From Vibrio salinus (lineage in GTDB: Bacteria > Pseudomonadota > Gammaproteobacteria > Enterobacterales > Vibrionaceae): a stretch of 64,000 nucleotides of DNA. The stretch spans positions 496,001 through 560,000 of the forward strand of contig NZ_JAJSDZ010000010.1 of assembly GCF_021272385.1 (NCBI RefSeq). Reading direction: 5' to 3'. Positions 27,789 to 36,225 of the stretch are shown here, piece after piece (position 1 is the stretch's first letter; the number at the start of each line of letters is the position of its first letter). Both the position numbers and the translations under genes were made by a program. Below the pieces are notes generated by a model, which saw nothing but the letters and a program-made list of their open reading frames with translations, made no database searches and had not been told where the DNA came from.

Positions 27789-27821
27789 GGAAGGATATAG
27801 GCTAACCCTCTATATCCTTCC
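27789..27821 (+). other. Hairpin just after iolC
   Basis: GGAAGGATATAG (27789-27800) pairs perfectly with CTATATCCTTCC (27810-27821). There is no T-run, so it probably protects or processes the 3' end rather than terminating efficiently. Confidence 0.55.
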
Positions 27822-27904
27822 GCTGGAATCAGTAGTGATTCTGAAATCATTTAGGGTTTTGTTTCGTTGTTTCATTGTTTTAAAGTTCCTTTTGTTTGGA
27901 TACT

Positions 27905-27990
27905 TGGCTACAGATGCTGACCTGGAAATAGGTCGACCCCCGATCTGTCTTTGTCGAGTTTTAGCACCCTGTCCCGGGTGCTTTTTTTTT
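27905..27990 (+). ncRNA. Candidate small RNA (or attenuated leader) before the TSUP permease gene
   Basis: A possible promoter (TTGTTT, 18-base spacer, GATACT ending near 27903) precedes a compact fold: ACAGAT (27910-27915) pairs with ATCTGT (27943-27948), and inside it GACCT (27919-27923) pairs with AGGTC (27930-27934). A single-stranded linker follows, then a strong terminator: AGCACCC/GGGTGCT with nine T (27963-27990). The element ends 13 bases before the ATG of the permease gene, so it could be a free ~85-nt RNA or a leader that controls readthrough. No known family recognised. Confidence 0.5.
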
Positions 27991-28002
27991 AAGGTGAGGC
28001 TT

Positions 28003-28758
28003 ATGATTGTTTCTGATCCTTGGTTTTACGTTGCTGCAATTCCGGCTGTCATTATATTTGGTATCGGCAAAGGGGGACTCGGAGGAGCATTGGGTATTAT
28101 TTCTGTCCCATTAATGGCATTAGTTATATCTCCCATACAAGCTGCTGCTATTCTTTTGCCAATTCTCTGTATTATGGATATCCTGGCGATAAAACAACAT
28201 TATAAGAATGCTGATTATGTCCTCCTGAAACGTTTATTACCTTCTGCTGTTGTCGGTGTTGCTATCGCTGGTTGTATGATGCAAAGCTTGCCTGAAAGTG
28301 AGTTTAAAGTTTTAATTGGTGGATTATCCCTTATTTTTTACATTCAACATATGCTGGAGAAGTTGAGTAAAAATCAGAGATCCGGGAAATCAGGTAAATG
28401 CTCAGCCTTTTTCTGGAGCTGTCTTAGTGGATTTTCCAGCACTGCGATCCATGCTGGTGGTGGGCCATTGAGTATTTATTTGTTGCCGCTGAAGTTAGAG
28501 AAAGTCACACTCATCGCTTCCATGGCTGTATTTTTTGGAGTGGTTAATTTCTTTAAATTAATTCCTTATTTTCTGGCTGGTGAGTTTGATTCGACAAATT
28601 TAACGACGGCATTAGTTCTTATGCCTTTTGCCCCTGTCGGTGTAAAATTGGGCGTTTGGCTTCTATACCGGGTCAGTCAGGATAAAATATATTCCCTTTG
28701 CTATTTTTTCTTATTACTTTCAGGTCTTAAATTGATTTATGACGGCACGGGATTTTAG
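28003..28758 (+). CDS. TSUP-family (TauE/SafE) membrane permease
   Basis: 251 residues with about eight hydrophobic helices. Characteristic segments are IFGIGKGGLGGALGIISVPLMAL near the N-terminus and GFSSTAIHAGGGPLSIYLLPLKL in the second half, the two repeats of the TauE/SafE family, which export or import organosulfur anions and organic acids. The ATG at 28003 follows AAGGTGAGG, right after a terminator-like hairpin; the longer upstream frame runs through that hairpin and is rejected. It lies within the inositol region, but substrate and link to inositol are unknown. Confidence 0.85.
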   Translation: MIVSDPWFYVAAIPAVIIFGIGKGGLGGALGIISVPLMALVISPIQAAAILLPILCIMDILAIKQHYKNADYVLLKRLLPSAVVGVAIAGCMMQSLPESEFKVLIGGLSLIFYIQHMLEKLSKNQRSGKSGKCSAFFWSCLSGFSSTAIHAGGGPLSIYLLPLKLEKVTLIASMAVFFGVVNFFKLIPYFLAGEFDSTNLTTALVLMPFAPVGVKLGVWLLYRVSQDKIYSLCYFFLLLSGLKLIYDGTGF

Positions 28759-28830
28759 GTAGAAAACATTTGCTATCAGCAATGACTGTCGTAGGAATTC
28801 TATAAAAACTACGGATACAGGGTAAATTTG

Positions 28831-29880
28831 TTAAATATTTTCACTGCATAATATTTCGGATGAAACATCGCATCTTATAGGAATATATTTTTCTTTATTA
28901 TTGTATATTTTGATCGCTGATTTAATGAACTGGTGGGAAAGTTCCGGTTTTCTGCATGACAAAATAATGTCCAGATATCCATCTCGTAATGCTTCTGATG
29001 TTGTACCTGTCAGTTCATTACTAATAACGGTCAACATCTGGTATTGATTATGTTGTTTTAATGCATTGACTACGCCTTCTGGATTACCTCCAGCATGGTA
29101 GAGACCAACCAGGTCCGGGTAGTGAGTCAATAATTGTTCCGTTGATTGCTGAGCTAAGTTGGGGTCTTTCTGGCTAATAACCGCATCGACAATTTTTAGG
29201 TCTTGGCGTTTTTCTCTGATATATGTACGAAAGCCAACCTCGTAAGTTTCCTGACACAAAAAACGATGATCACTGATAATTAATCCGACAGAACCTGAAT
29301 TTTTAGCTAGGTTAGCAATATACCAACCGGCTGTTCTGCCAGAGCTACGGGCATCTTCACCTATATGAGTTGTGACGTATTGCGAGCTGATTTCACTTAT
29401 CAGAGTAATAACTGGCACTCCCGCTTCGGTTGTTTTTTTTATTGTTTCATTAATTTGTGGGTGATCTGCAGTAAGAATACCTAATAAGTGACAGTACTTT
29501 GCCATATGGGTAATGGCTTCACACATGGAGGTGCAGGATATATCATCTAAAATACAAAATTCCAAGCGACAATGTTCCTGATATAATTCACAAACTTTTT
29601 TCATTTCCTCAGTCAGTGAATGGAGATAGTGAGACTCTTTACCCTGAAGAATAACTCCTACGACACAGGTTCTGGCGTTATTGATAAGGGCATTATTCAT
29701 GAGGTGTGTGGTGCGAAAATTGAGTTCTTTGGCTGCCTGAAGTACTTTTTTGGTGGTTTTAGCACTTACCGTTGCTCGTTGGTTAATGACGCGATCAACT
29801 GTGGCAACACCGACATTTGCTTTCTTTGCGACATCCGAAATAGTTGCTCTTTTAGACGATGGATTAATTTTATCGACCAT
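28831..29880 (-). CDS. LacI-family transcriptional regulator
   Basis: 349 residues. N-terminal helix-turn-helix ATISDVAKKANVGVATVDRVI (about 12-32) with the hinge helix after it, then a ribose-type periplasmic-binding-protein fold: VVGVILQGKESHYL, HPQINETIKKTTEAGVPVITL, THIGEDARSSGRTAGWYIA, GLYHAGGNPEGVVNAL. This subgroup (ribose/inositol-like sensors that use DUF-type hinge VDRVI) often controls polyol or sugar catabolism. It stands between the TSUP gene and the RpiR gene, transcribed against the TSUP gene. The orphan sensor-like protein at 8419-9300 can be aligned by eye to its effector domain. Effector unknown; inositol or a derivative is possible. Confidence 0.9.
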   Translation of the reverse strand: MVDKINPSSKRATISDVAKKANVGVATVDRVINQRATVSAKTTKKVLQAAKELNFRTTHLMNNALINNARTCVVGVILQGKESHYLHSLTEEMKKVCELYQEHCRLEFCILDDISCTSMCEAITHMAKYCHLLGILTADHPQINETIKKTTEAGVPVITLISEISSQYVTTHIGEDARSSGRTAGWYIANLAKNSGSVGLIISDHRFLCQETYEVGFRTYIREKRQDLKIVDAVISQKDPNLAQQSTEQLLTHYPDLVGLYHAGGNPEGVVNALKQHNQYQMLTVISNELTGTTSEALRDGYLDIILSCRKPELSHQFIKSAIKIYNNKEKYIPIRCDVSSEILCSENI

Positions 29881-30156
29881 TTATTGTAACCTCATGTTTA
29901 AGAACTATTTTTTGATGCGCTAATCTGTTTTATTAAAAAAACAGGCGTAGTATCCGAGAAAATCGAAAAAAGTTGAAGCTATATTACTGAATAAGCCCAA
30001 ATCTGTCACATTAAAGATATGTTTTTACTAATCTCTTGAAATTATGATGAAAAAATACCCCGTTTGATAGATGTTCATCTTTTGATTAGGAGTGTCGTAT
30101 GTGTCTGTTAATAGATAAAACGATTGCCAAAGTTTACCGGCTCTTTAAAGAAACAA

Positions 30157-31014
30157 TCAGATGTATTGATCCATACTGGCTATTTCTGCGTTTATATTCT
30201 TTTGAGCAATAGCAACAGAAAGAGTTTGAACCAGGCATTGAGTAGCAGAAAGAGAACGAAAAACATCAAAAATCTGGGCTTCTTTAATAACGAAGCTGAC
30301 ATCACTGTGCTGAGTAAGCTGATTAATATGTTGGTCCGTAATAACGATCTGTTTAATTTTTTTCTTAGTTGCAAGCATTAATGTATTTATAGCGTCATCA
30401 GAGTAAGGTGAAAAACTGATAGTGAAAACAAGATCATTTTCATCAAACATCTGAACCTGATCCGGAAACATAGCTCCCAAGCCATTTGATACCAATACTC
30501 TGCATCCAAGATGACTCAGGGCGTAAGACAGGTAAGATGCTATACCGAAAGAGCGGCCATTTCCTACAACATAAATATTGTTTGCATTTTGAATTAGGGA
30601 AATTGCTCTGTCTAAATCTTCAGGAGAAATGTCCAAAATAAGGTTGCTTAGAGATTTTGTATTGTAGTGAGCGAACTCTTGCAAAATCTGTTTTGGGCTA
30701 TATTTGTCGTGGTGATTTCCATGAAGTCTTCTGTAAACTTGTAATCGTTCACTGTAGTTGCTTGTTTCTTCCAAAGTATGTTGACGAAATAATATTTTCA
30801 TTTCGTTGAAGTTTTCGAAACCAAATGCTTTTGAGAATCGAGCAATGGCCGATGGTGGAACATCAGCCTCCCGGGCGATACTTGCCAATGTATTGAAAGC
30901 AATAGTACTTCTGTGTTCTAACAGATGTTTGGCAACTTGTTGAAGGCGAGTACTGAGTTCGTTGTATCTCAAATGAATTTGGTGTTGCAACTGTTTAAAA
31001 CTTGTCGCGGTCAT
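30157..31014 (-). CDS. RpiR/MurR-family regulator (first of two paralogues)
   Basis: 285 residues. N-terminal HTH_6 domain (STIAFNTLASIAREADVPPSAIARFSKAFGF) and a C-terminal SIS sugar-phosphate-binding domain (NIYVVGNGRSFGIASYLSYAL, DLVFTISFSPYSDDAI). It is close to the protein at 34183-35022 throughout, for example in the shared LEETSNYxxRL and FNEMK. IolR regulators of many proteobacteria belong to this family. It probably shares a transcript with the alcohol dehydrogenase gene upstream (80-base gap with a 15-base hairpin). The repressor role is inferred. Confidence 0.88.
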   Translation of the reverse strand: MTATSFKQLQHQIHLRYNELSTRLQQVAKHLLEHRSTIAFNTLASIAREADVPPSAIARFSKAFGFENFNEMKILFRQHTLEETSNYSERLQVYRRLHGNHHDKYSPKQILQEFAHYNTKSLSNLILDISPEDLDRAISLIQNANNIYVVGNGRSFGIASYLSYALSHLGCRVLVSNGLGAMFPDQVQMFDENDLVFTISFSPYSDDAINTLMLATKKKIKQIVITDQHINQLTQHSDVSFVIKEAQIFDVFRSLSATQCLVQTLSVAIAQKNINAEIASMDQYI

Positions 31015-31040
31015 AGGAGTTGTCGCTATGTAGAGTATAC

Positions 31041-31076
31041 AATCTATCTACTGCCTGATTTGGCAGTAGATAGATT
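31041..31076. other. 15-base perfect inverted repeat between dehydrogenase and rpiR genes
   Basis: AATCTATCTACTGCC (31041-31055) and GGCAGTAGATAGATT (31062-31076) are exact inverses around TGATTT. No T-run follows in either direction. In the minus-strand transcript it forms a strong hairpin between the two genes and could lower expression of the regulator relative to the enzyme. Confidence 0.7.
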
Positions 31077-31093
31077 TACCGAACGAGAATAAA

Positions 31094-32266
31094 TTATTCT
31101 GCACCTTCGGTCCAAACTTTTTTATAAAGTTCGACCATTTCTTCGATTGAAGGAACCCGGGGATTGTTACCTGGTGAACCAGAGGCTTGAGCTTGCTCTG
31201 CCATAGTTGTCAGTAAGGACATATACTCTTGTTCATTAATACCATACGCAAATGGGGTTGGCACCTGAAGCTCTTCATTAAGGGCACGAAGTTCAGTGAT
31301 TAATTTATCACATGCGGTATTGTCGTCGTCGTCAGCTGCTGCTACGCCAAGTGCACGCGCACAATCTGCATAACGGTCTTCAGAACCTTTAATTGAAAAT
31401 TCTGTTAATACAGGAAGCAGCATGGCGTTAGACAGACCATGAGGAACATGGAAAAATGCACCAATAGGACGGCTCATACCATGAACAAGAGCAACAGAGG
31501 CGTTTGAGAATGCCATACCTGCAAGAGAAGCACCCAGCATCATGGCTTCACGTGCTGTTTCATTGCTAGGTTCATGGTAAGCAAGTCTCAGATTTTGACC
31601 GATCAGTTTCATTGCTGTTAATGCCTGCATAGAAGAAAAGGCATTTTTCTTCTGGCTGACGTAGGCTTCCATAGCATGAGTTAAGGCATCAAGACCACAG
31701 TCAGCAGTTACCCGTGGTGGGAGTGAAACTGTCAGTTCATAATCAATCAGTGCAGCCGTTGGCATAAAACCAAGACCGGCACACATCATTTTTTCGCCTT
31801 TTTCGTCATCGGTAATAACGGTTACACGAGTATTCTCTGAACCTGTGCCAGCTGTTGTTGGAATTGCAACGATAGGCAGGCCAGCTTCGCAAACATCACG
31901 AGGGAATTTATAATCACGGATAATGCCACCAAACTTGCCGACTATAGAGATTGCTTTTGCACTATCAATAGGGCTGCCACCACCCAAAGCGATGATTGAA
32001 TCAAATCCGCCTTCACGAACCATTTTTACACCAGCTTCAATAGAGCTTGCTGTTGGTTCCGGAATGGTTTCAGAAAACACACTTGGTGTAATGCCAGCTT
32101 CTTTTAGTGCATTTTCCAGGTTTTCAGCATATCCCAGCTGAACCATCATTTTATCGGTAACGATCAAAGGTTTTGATACGCCTAATGTTTTCAAAACAGA
32201 AGGTGCTTGTAAAGATGCACCTTTACCTATTTCCATTATTCTTGGAAGTATTACTCGGGCACTCAT
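31094..32266 (-). CDS. Iron-containing (group III) alcohol dehydrogenase
   Basis: 390 residues, NAD(P)-dependent. NAD-binding GGGSPIDSAKAI near residue 90, TTAGTGSENT near 140, and iron ligands in DYELTVSLP...CGLDALTHAMEAYVS, ALVHGMSRPIGAFFHVPHGLSNAM. The ATG at 32266 has CCGGAG upstream and begins just before the conserved core; the longer frame to 32308 runs into the operator and is rejected. A perfect TGAAA-N6-TTTCA palindrome sits directly upstream, so it belongs to the inositol regulon. Members reduce short aldehydes such as lactaldehyde, succinate semialdehyde or malonate semialdehyde. In this setting reduction of malonate semialdehyde to 3-hydroxypropionate is attractive but unproven. 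Confidence 0.9.
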   Translation of the reverse strand: MSARVILPRIMEIGKGASLQAPSVLKTLGVSKPLIVTDKMMVQLGYAENLENALKEAGITPSVFSETIPEPTASSIEAGVKMVREGGFDSIIALGGGSPIDSAKAISIVGKFGGIIRDYKFPRDVCEAGLPIVAIPTTAGTGSENTRVTVITDDEKGEKMMCAGLGFMPTAALIDYELTVSLPPRVTADCGLDALTHAMEAYVSQKKNAFSSMQALTAMKLIGQNLRLAYHEPSNETAREAMMLGASLAGMAFSNASVALVHGMSRPIGAFFHVPHGLSNAMLLPVLTEFSIKGSEDRYADCARALGVAAADDDDNTACDKLITELRALNEELQVPTPFAYGINEQEYMSLLTTMAEQAQASGSPGNNPRVPSIEEMVELYKKVWTEGAE

Positions 32267-32291
32267 TTTTATACTCCGGTTAGTTAGTCTA

Positions 32292-32307
32292 TGAAATTTT
32301 GATTTCA
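32292..32307. promoter_or_regulatory. RpiR/IolR-type operator upstream of the alcohol dehydrogenase gene
   Basis: TGAAATTTTGATTTCA, a perfect TGAAA-N6-TTTCA palindrome 26 bases before the start codon, where a bound repressor would block transcription. Confidence 0.65.
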
Positions 32308-32520
32308 TTATGCTACCACTTTTACTCGTTTTATTTCAAACTGTAAAATGAATATTTCATTACTTTAAATTTGTGATCAAATAATATGAAAATCGATATT
32401 ATTTATAATAATCAATATTATAAGTTAGTTATTATGCTATGTAACATAACTTGGTTATTAAATTTTTCAGACTTAGAGCACATTTTTATTTCCTTGTTTT
32501 AAGTTTTTCTTTGTATTTTA

Positions 32521-32536
32521 TGAAATAAATGTTCCA
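32521..32536. promoter_or_regulatory. RpiR/IolR-type operator upstream of gntP-like gene (one mismatch)
   Basis: TGAAATAAATGTTCCA has the same single change (TTCCA) as the iolD site. It ends 45 bases before the GTG start. Confidence 0.5.
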
Positions 32537-32581
32537 ATTATTGATAGTTTTGTTTTGAGTGATTCGACAGGGGAATAAATC

Positions 32582-33955
32582 GTGGATTTGGGAATATTTG
32601 GTATATTGCTGTCATTGGCACTGCTAATGTATTTGGCATATAAGGGGATGTCTGTAATCTGGCTGGCGCCGGTATTAGCACTGGTGGCTGCTTTATTTTC
32701 AGCTGGTTCACATTTGATGGCTAGTTATACAGAAGTGTTTATGGGAAGTGCAGCGAATTACGTTAAGTTGTATTTTCCTGCTTTTCTTCTAGGTGCCGTT
32801 TTTGGCAAAGTAATGGACGTTTCCGGTGCAGCAAAGAGTATTGCGACAGTGATTACTGATAAAGTTGGGTCAAAGAATTCAATTTTAGCTGTTGTGTTGG
32901 CTGTCACCGTATTAACGTACGGTGGAGTATCTATGTTTGTGGTGGTATTTGCTGTTTACCCTATTGCCGCCGAAATATTCCGAAAAAATGATGTGCCTAA
33001 GCGTCTTATTCCGGGAACCATTGCCCTCGGGTCATTTACGTTCACAATGACAGCGTTGCCTGGTTCTCCCCAGATTCAGAATACCATTGCCATGCCGTTT
33101 TTTGGCACAACGGCTTATGCGGCTCCTGTTCTTGGTGTTGTTGCTTCTTTAGTTATGTTTGGCCTTGGCATGATATGGCTTAAACGTCGAGAAGCCACAG
33201 CAAGGACAAATGGTGAAGGTTATGGGATGCATGTTGAAACTTCTACTGAAGAAGATGATAGCGAAGTTCCATCTGCATTGTTGTCATTTATCCCAATTAT
33301 TATCGTATTAGTCCTCAACTTCTTGATAGTTACCTTTTATTATCCTAATGCGGATACCAGTTACTTAAAAGATTTTGGTATTGAATTGCAGTCAGTTAAA
33401 GGAATGTGGAGTTTAATCCTTGCTTTGACGACGGCGATTATAGTTGCTTTGCTTCTGTTTAGAAAATACATTCCCAATATCAGGGAAGCTGTCAATGAAG
33501 GAAGTATTAGTTCTATCATGCCTATAATGAATACGGCTGCTGCAGTTGGCTTCGGTAATGTAATTAAATCGTTGACTGCTTTTGTGTTAATAAAATCAAT
33601 GATTTTATCTATTCCCGGTACCCCTCTACTTTCGTTCGCATTGTCTACCAGCTTACTGGCTGGGATTACCGGTTCTGCATCTGGAGGTTTGAGTATAGCC
33701 CTTGATGCATTGGGAGATGTTTATATTCAGCAGGCTCATACATTAGGGATTAGTCTGGAAACATTGCACCGTATTGCATCGGTTGCTTGTGGTGGTCTTG
33801 ATTCATTACCACATAATGGGGCCGTAATCACACTGTTGGGCATTTGTGGGATGAAGCATAAAGATTCTTATAAAGATATTTTTATGTGCACATTGCTTTT
33901 CCCAATGGTGGCGACAATCGTTGTTGTCATTCTTGGTTCGTATGGCATCGTTTAA
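32582..33955 (+). CDS. GntP-family permease for gluconate or a hydroxy acid
   Basis: 457 residues, about 12-14 membrane helices. GntP features: AYKGMSVIWLAPVLALVAALFS at the N-terminus, the YGGVSMFVVVFAVYPIA segment, and the C-terminal SASGGLSIALDALG and CGGLDSLPHNGAVITLLGICG. The latter is characteristic of the branch that moves short hydroxy acids such as 3-hydroxybutyrate as well as gluconate. GTG start at 32582 with AGGGGAA upstream. It is divergent from the alcohol dehydrogenase gene and shares its operator motif, so it may export or import the product of that enzyme. Ends with a strong hairpin. Confidence 0.88.
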   Translation: MDLGIFGILLSLALLMYLAYKGMSVIWLAPVLALVAALFSAGSHLMASYTEVFMGSAANYVKLYFPAFLLGAVFGKVMDVSGAAKSIATVITDKVGSKNSILAVVLAVTVLTYGGVSMFVVVFAVYPIAAEIFRKNDVPKRLIPGTIALGSFTFTMTALPGSPQIQNTIAMPFFGTTAYAAPVLGVVASLVMFGLGMIWLKRREATARTNGEGYGMHVETSTEEDDSEVPSALLSFIPIIIVLVLNFLIVTFYYPNADTSYLKDFGIELQSVKGMWSLILALTTAIIVALLLFRKYIPNIREAVNEGSISSIMPIMNTAAAVGFGNVIKSLTAFVLIKSMILSIPGTPLLSFALSTSLLAGITGSASGGLSIALDALGDVYIQQAHTLGISLETLHRIASVACGGLDSLPHNGAVITLLGICGMKHKDSYKDIFMCTLLFPMVATIVVVILGSYGIV

Positions 33956-33993
33956 CCATTGTTAAGGTCTTTGGATTGTAGCGCGAAATTGTT

Positions 33994-34023
33994 GTGGTAC
34001 TCATTTGAGTACCACATTTCTTT
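33994..34023 (+). terminator. Terminator after gntP-like gene
   Basis: GTGGTACTC pairs exactly with GAGTACCAC around ATTT, followed by ATTTCTTTG. The T-run is interrupted. Confidence 0.65.
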
Positions 34024-34114
34024 GTCTTCCTGATAATTTTGGTTGTTTATTACTCAAAAATGCATGTTTAGCATGTTTTTTTTTACAAAATGTGAAATGA
34101 ATTTTGTATTTTAA

Positions 34115-34130
34115 TGAAAAAAATATTTCA
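34115..34130. promoter_or_regulatory. RpiR/IolR-type operator upstream of the second rpiR gene
   Basis: TGAAAAAAATATTTCA, a perfect TGAAA-N6-TTTCA palindrome about 50 bases before the start codon, consistent with autoregulation. Confidence 0.6.
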
Positions 34131-34182
34131 ACATGTAAGATGAATTAAATAGAATATCCAGTGGATGTCAACGGAGTATATT

Positions 34183-35022
34183 ATGGCAACGGCAAGCAGT
34201 TTATCTGAACTTCAGGATCAAATACGATCTAATTACGGTGATTTAAGTAAAAGATTGCAGCAAGTAGCAGCTTATGTTCTTGATAACAAAAATAACATTG
34301 CATTCGAAACTGTGTCTGTTATCGCCAAAGACGCTGGAGTACCTCCATCCACTTTAATTCGCTTTGCAAGTGCGTTTGACTTTTCCGGTTTTAATGAAAT
34401 GAAGCAATTATTTCGAAATAGCTTGTTAGAGGAAACCTCAAACTACACTGATCGTATTCGCCTTCTGAAAGAACTTGATGGTGAAATGATGCAGACAGCG
34501 ACACCTGTTGATATCCTTAGAGAGTTTGCCCGCGCCAACAGTAATGCAATGCAACAATTGGCCACTCAGACTTCCCCTGAATTACTGGAAAATTCGGTTC
34601 GGTTGTTAAACAATGCAGAAAACATTTATATTGTTGGGCTAGGGCGTTCATTCAGTATTTCTTCCTATCTTACTTATGCATTCAGGCATTTGAATAAACG
34701 AGCATTTCTAATTGATGGTTTGGGAGGGATGTTCCGTGAGCAACTAAGTATGGTTGGTCCTAAAGATGTTGTTATTGCAATTAGTTTCTCCCCTTATTCA
34801 AAAGAGACAACAACGATTAGTGACATTCTTGCTCAGTCAGGGACAAAGCAAATTATCATTACTGATAGTCAGATTAGCCCTTTAGCTTCGTTTAGTGATG
34901 TTTGTTTTGTAGTGAAAGAAGCGAAAGTGGATGCTTTCCGGTCTCAGGCCGCCTCTTTTTGTCTTGCCCAGACGTTAGCTGTTTCACTGGCGTTTGGGGA
35001 TAACTATCATCTACAGCATTAG
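34183..35022 (+). CDS. RpiR-family regulator, probable IolR (second paralogue)
   Basis: 279 residues with HTH_6 (NIAFETVSVIAKDAGVPPST) and SIS domain (NIYIVGLGRSFSISSYLTYAF, VVIAISFSPYSKETT). It is clearly paralogous to the protein at 30157-31014. The ATG at 34183 follows GGAG by six bases; an upstream GTG is less likely. Its own promoter holds the regulon palindrome, making it the better candidate for the IolR repressor of iolB, iolD, iolC, the dehydrogenase and gntP. The inducer in characterised systems is a late phosphorylated intermediate, which fits the SIS domain. Confidence 0.88.
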   Translation: MATASSLSELQDQIRSNYGDLSKRLQQVAAYVLDNKNNIAFETVSVIAKDAGVPPSTLIRFASAFDFSGFNEMKQLFRNSLLEETSNYTDRIRLLKELDGEMMQTATPVDILREFARANSNAMQQLATQTSPELLENSVRLLNNAENIYIVGLGRSFSISSYLTYAFRHLNKRAFLIDGLGGMFREQLSMVGPKDVVIAISFSPYSKETTTISDILAQSGTKQIIITDSQISPLASFSDVCFVVKEAKVDAFRSQAASFCLAQTLAVSLAFGDNYHLQH

Positions 35023-35119
35023 TTGTATTTCATTTTATCTGAGATAGGTAAAAGGGAAAGTTCGTTATTTTCTCCTTTGATTTATCCTCAAAACTAGTTA
35101 CATATTGGTGTCTGTTATT

Positions 35120-36016
35120 TTAGCTGGTTATCGTTTTTCTATTGCTAATAATCGACGCTATTTTGCTCCATCCCCTGTATAGCAGTAAAGAAGACAAGAT
35201 TAGTGAGCAGCCCATTATTTTCGATGCGGATGTCTGTTCTTCGTACCACAATACACTGAAGACAACCGTCCATACTGGTTCTAATATCATAATTAACGCC
35301 GCGTTAGCGGAAGTTGTGTTTTTCTGCCCTGTAATTTGAATGAAAAAACGGGCACAGGTTGCCGGTAGAACACTGGCAAAAAACCAGCACCATGTGCTTA
35401 CGCTGATTTGGTCTGGCCAGATTTCAGTTATTTTTGAAAGGAAGAGAGCGAACATTCCTGTAAAGAAAAACTGAATACAGGTTAATACTGCTGTTGGAAT
35501 CCATTTGGAAACGTGACTGTTTGTTAAAAACTGGAAAGATAAAATAAGTGCAGAACAAAGAAATATCAACTGAGAACCTTGTAGACTCCAGCCACCGCCA
35601 TTGATTGATAATAATAGTAACCCTAAAGCGGCAATAGGCAGTGAGAACCAGAACGCTGTACTTGGTTTATTTCTGAAAATCAACCAACTGCACAATGGAA
35701 CAAATAACATTGACAGGCTCATGATAAACGCACCCGAACCAAGTTCGGTCGTGATAGAAACGGCATAAATCCACAGTGATAATGAAGTCCCCTGTAATAT
35801 TCCTATAAATGCACCTATGCTCAATTGTGTTTTAGGCACCTTAATCATGTTTTTAAAACAGATAGGGAGAAGAATAAAAGCAGAGACGGTAAATCTTAAC
35901 CCTATAAAAGCAAAAGGTGGCATTTCATGTATGGTTTCTTTGGAAAATATCCATCCTATTCCTGCCAGTAAGGTTGCTAATACCAGCAAAAGGTCTGCAC
36001 TTCGAGTTTTTAGCAT
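35120..36016 (-). CDS. DMT-superfamily (EamA) transporter
   Basis: 298 residues with ten hydrophobic helices arranged as two EamA repeats (TLLAGIGWIFSKETIHEMPPFAFIGLRF and the second, ending ANAALIMILEPVWTVVFSVLWYEEQ). The repeat end, small residues then EPVW, is typical of metabolite exporters of the RhaT/EamA group. Substrate unknown. Transcribed alone. Confidence 0.85.
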   Translation of the reverse strand: MLKTRSADLLLVLATLLAGIGWIFSKETIHEMPPFAFIGLRFTVSAFILLPICFKNMIKVPKTQLSIGAFIGILQGTSLSLWIYAVSITTELGSGAFIMSLSMLFVPLCSWLIFRNKPSTAFWFSLPIAALGLLLLSINGGGWSLQGSQLIFLCSALILSFQFLTNSHVSKWIPTAVLTCIQFFFTGMFALFLSKITEIWPDQISVSTWCWFFASVLPATCARFFIQITGQKNTTSANAALIMILEPVWTVVFSVLWYEEQTSASKIMGCSLILSSLLLYRGWSKIASIISNRKTITS

Positions 36017-36225
36017 ATAGGTTCTTATTTGTGATTTGCCAGAGATTGAAAATTAGAAGGTAACGCATCTGGTATTTTACTTCATATCAATTATTAGTGA
36101 AATATCTATTTCCTTTTTGGTTTTTTTGGAAAAACTAACCTTATTAAAAACGCGAGATGATGGCAGTGTTGCTGTAGTAGGTGGTAGTATTGAAAAACAG
36201 GAAACGGAATTCAAAGTAAAAATTT

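Noticed and set aside
27835..28002. 56-codon N-terminal extension of the TSUP permease
   Set aside because: It would be translated through a strong terminator hairpin; the ATG at 28003 has a good ribosome site and begins the family sequence.
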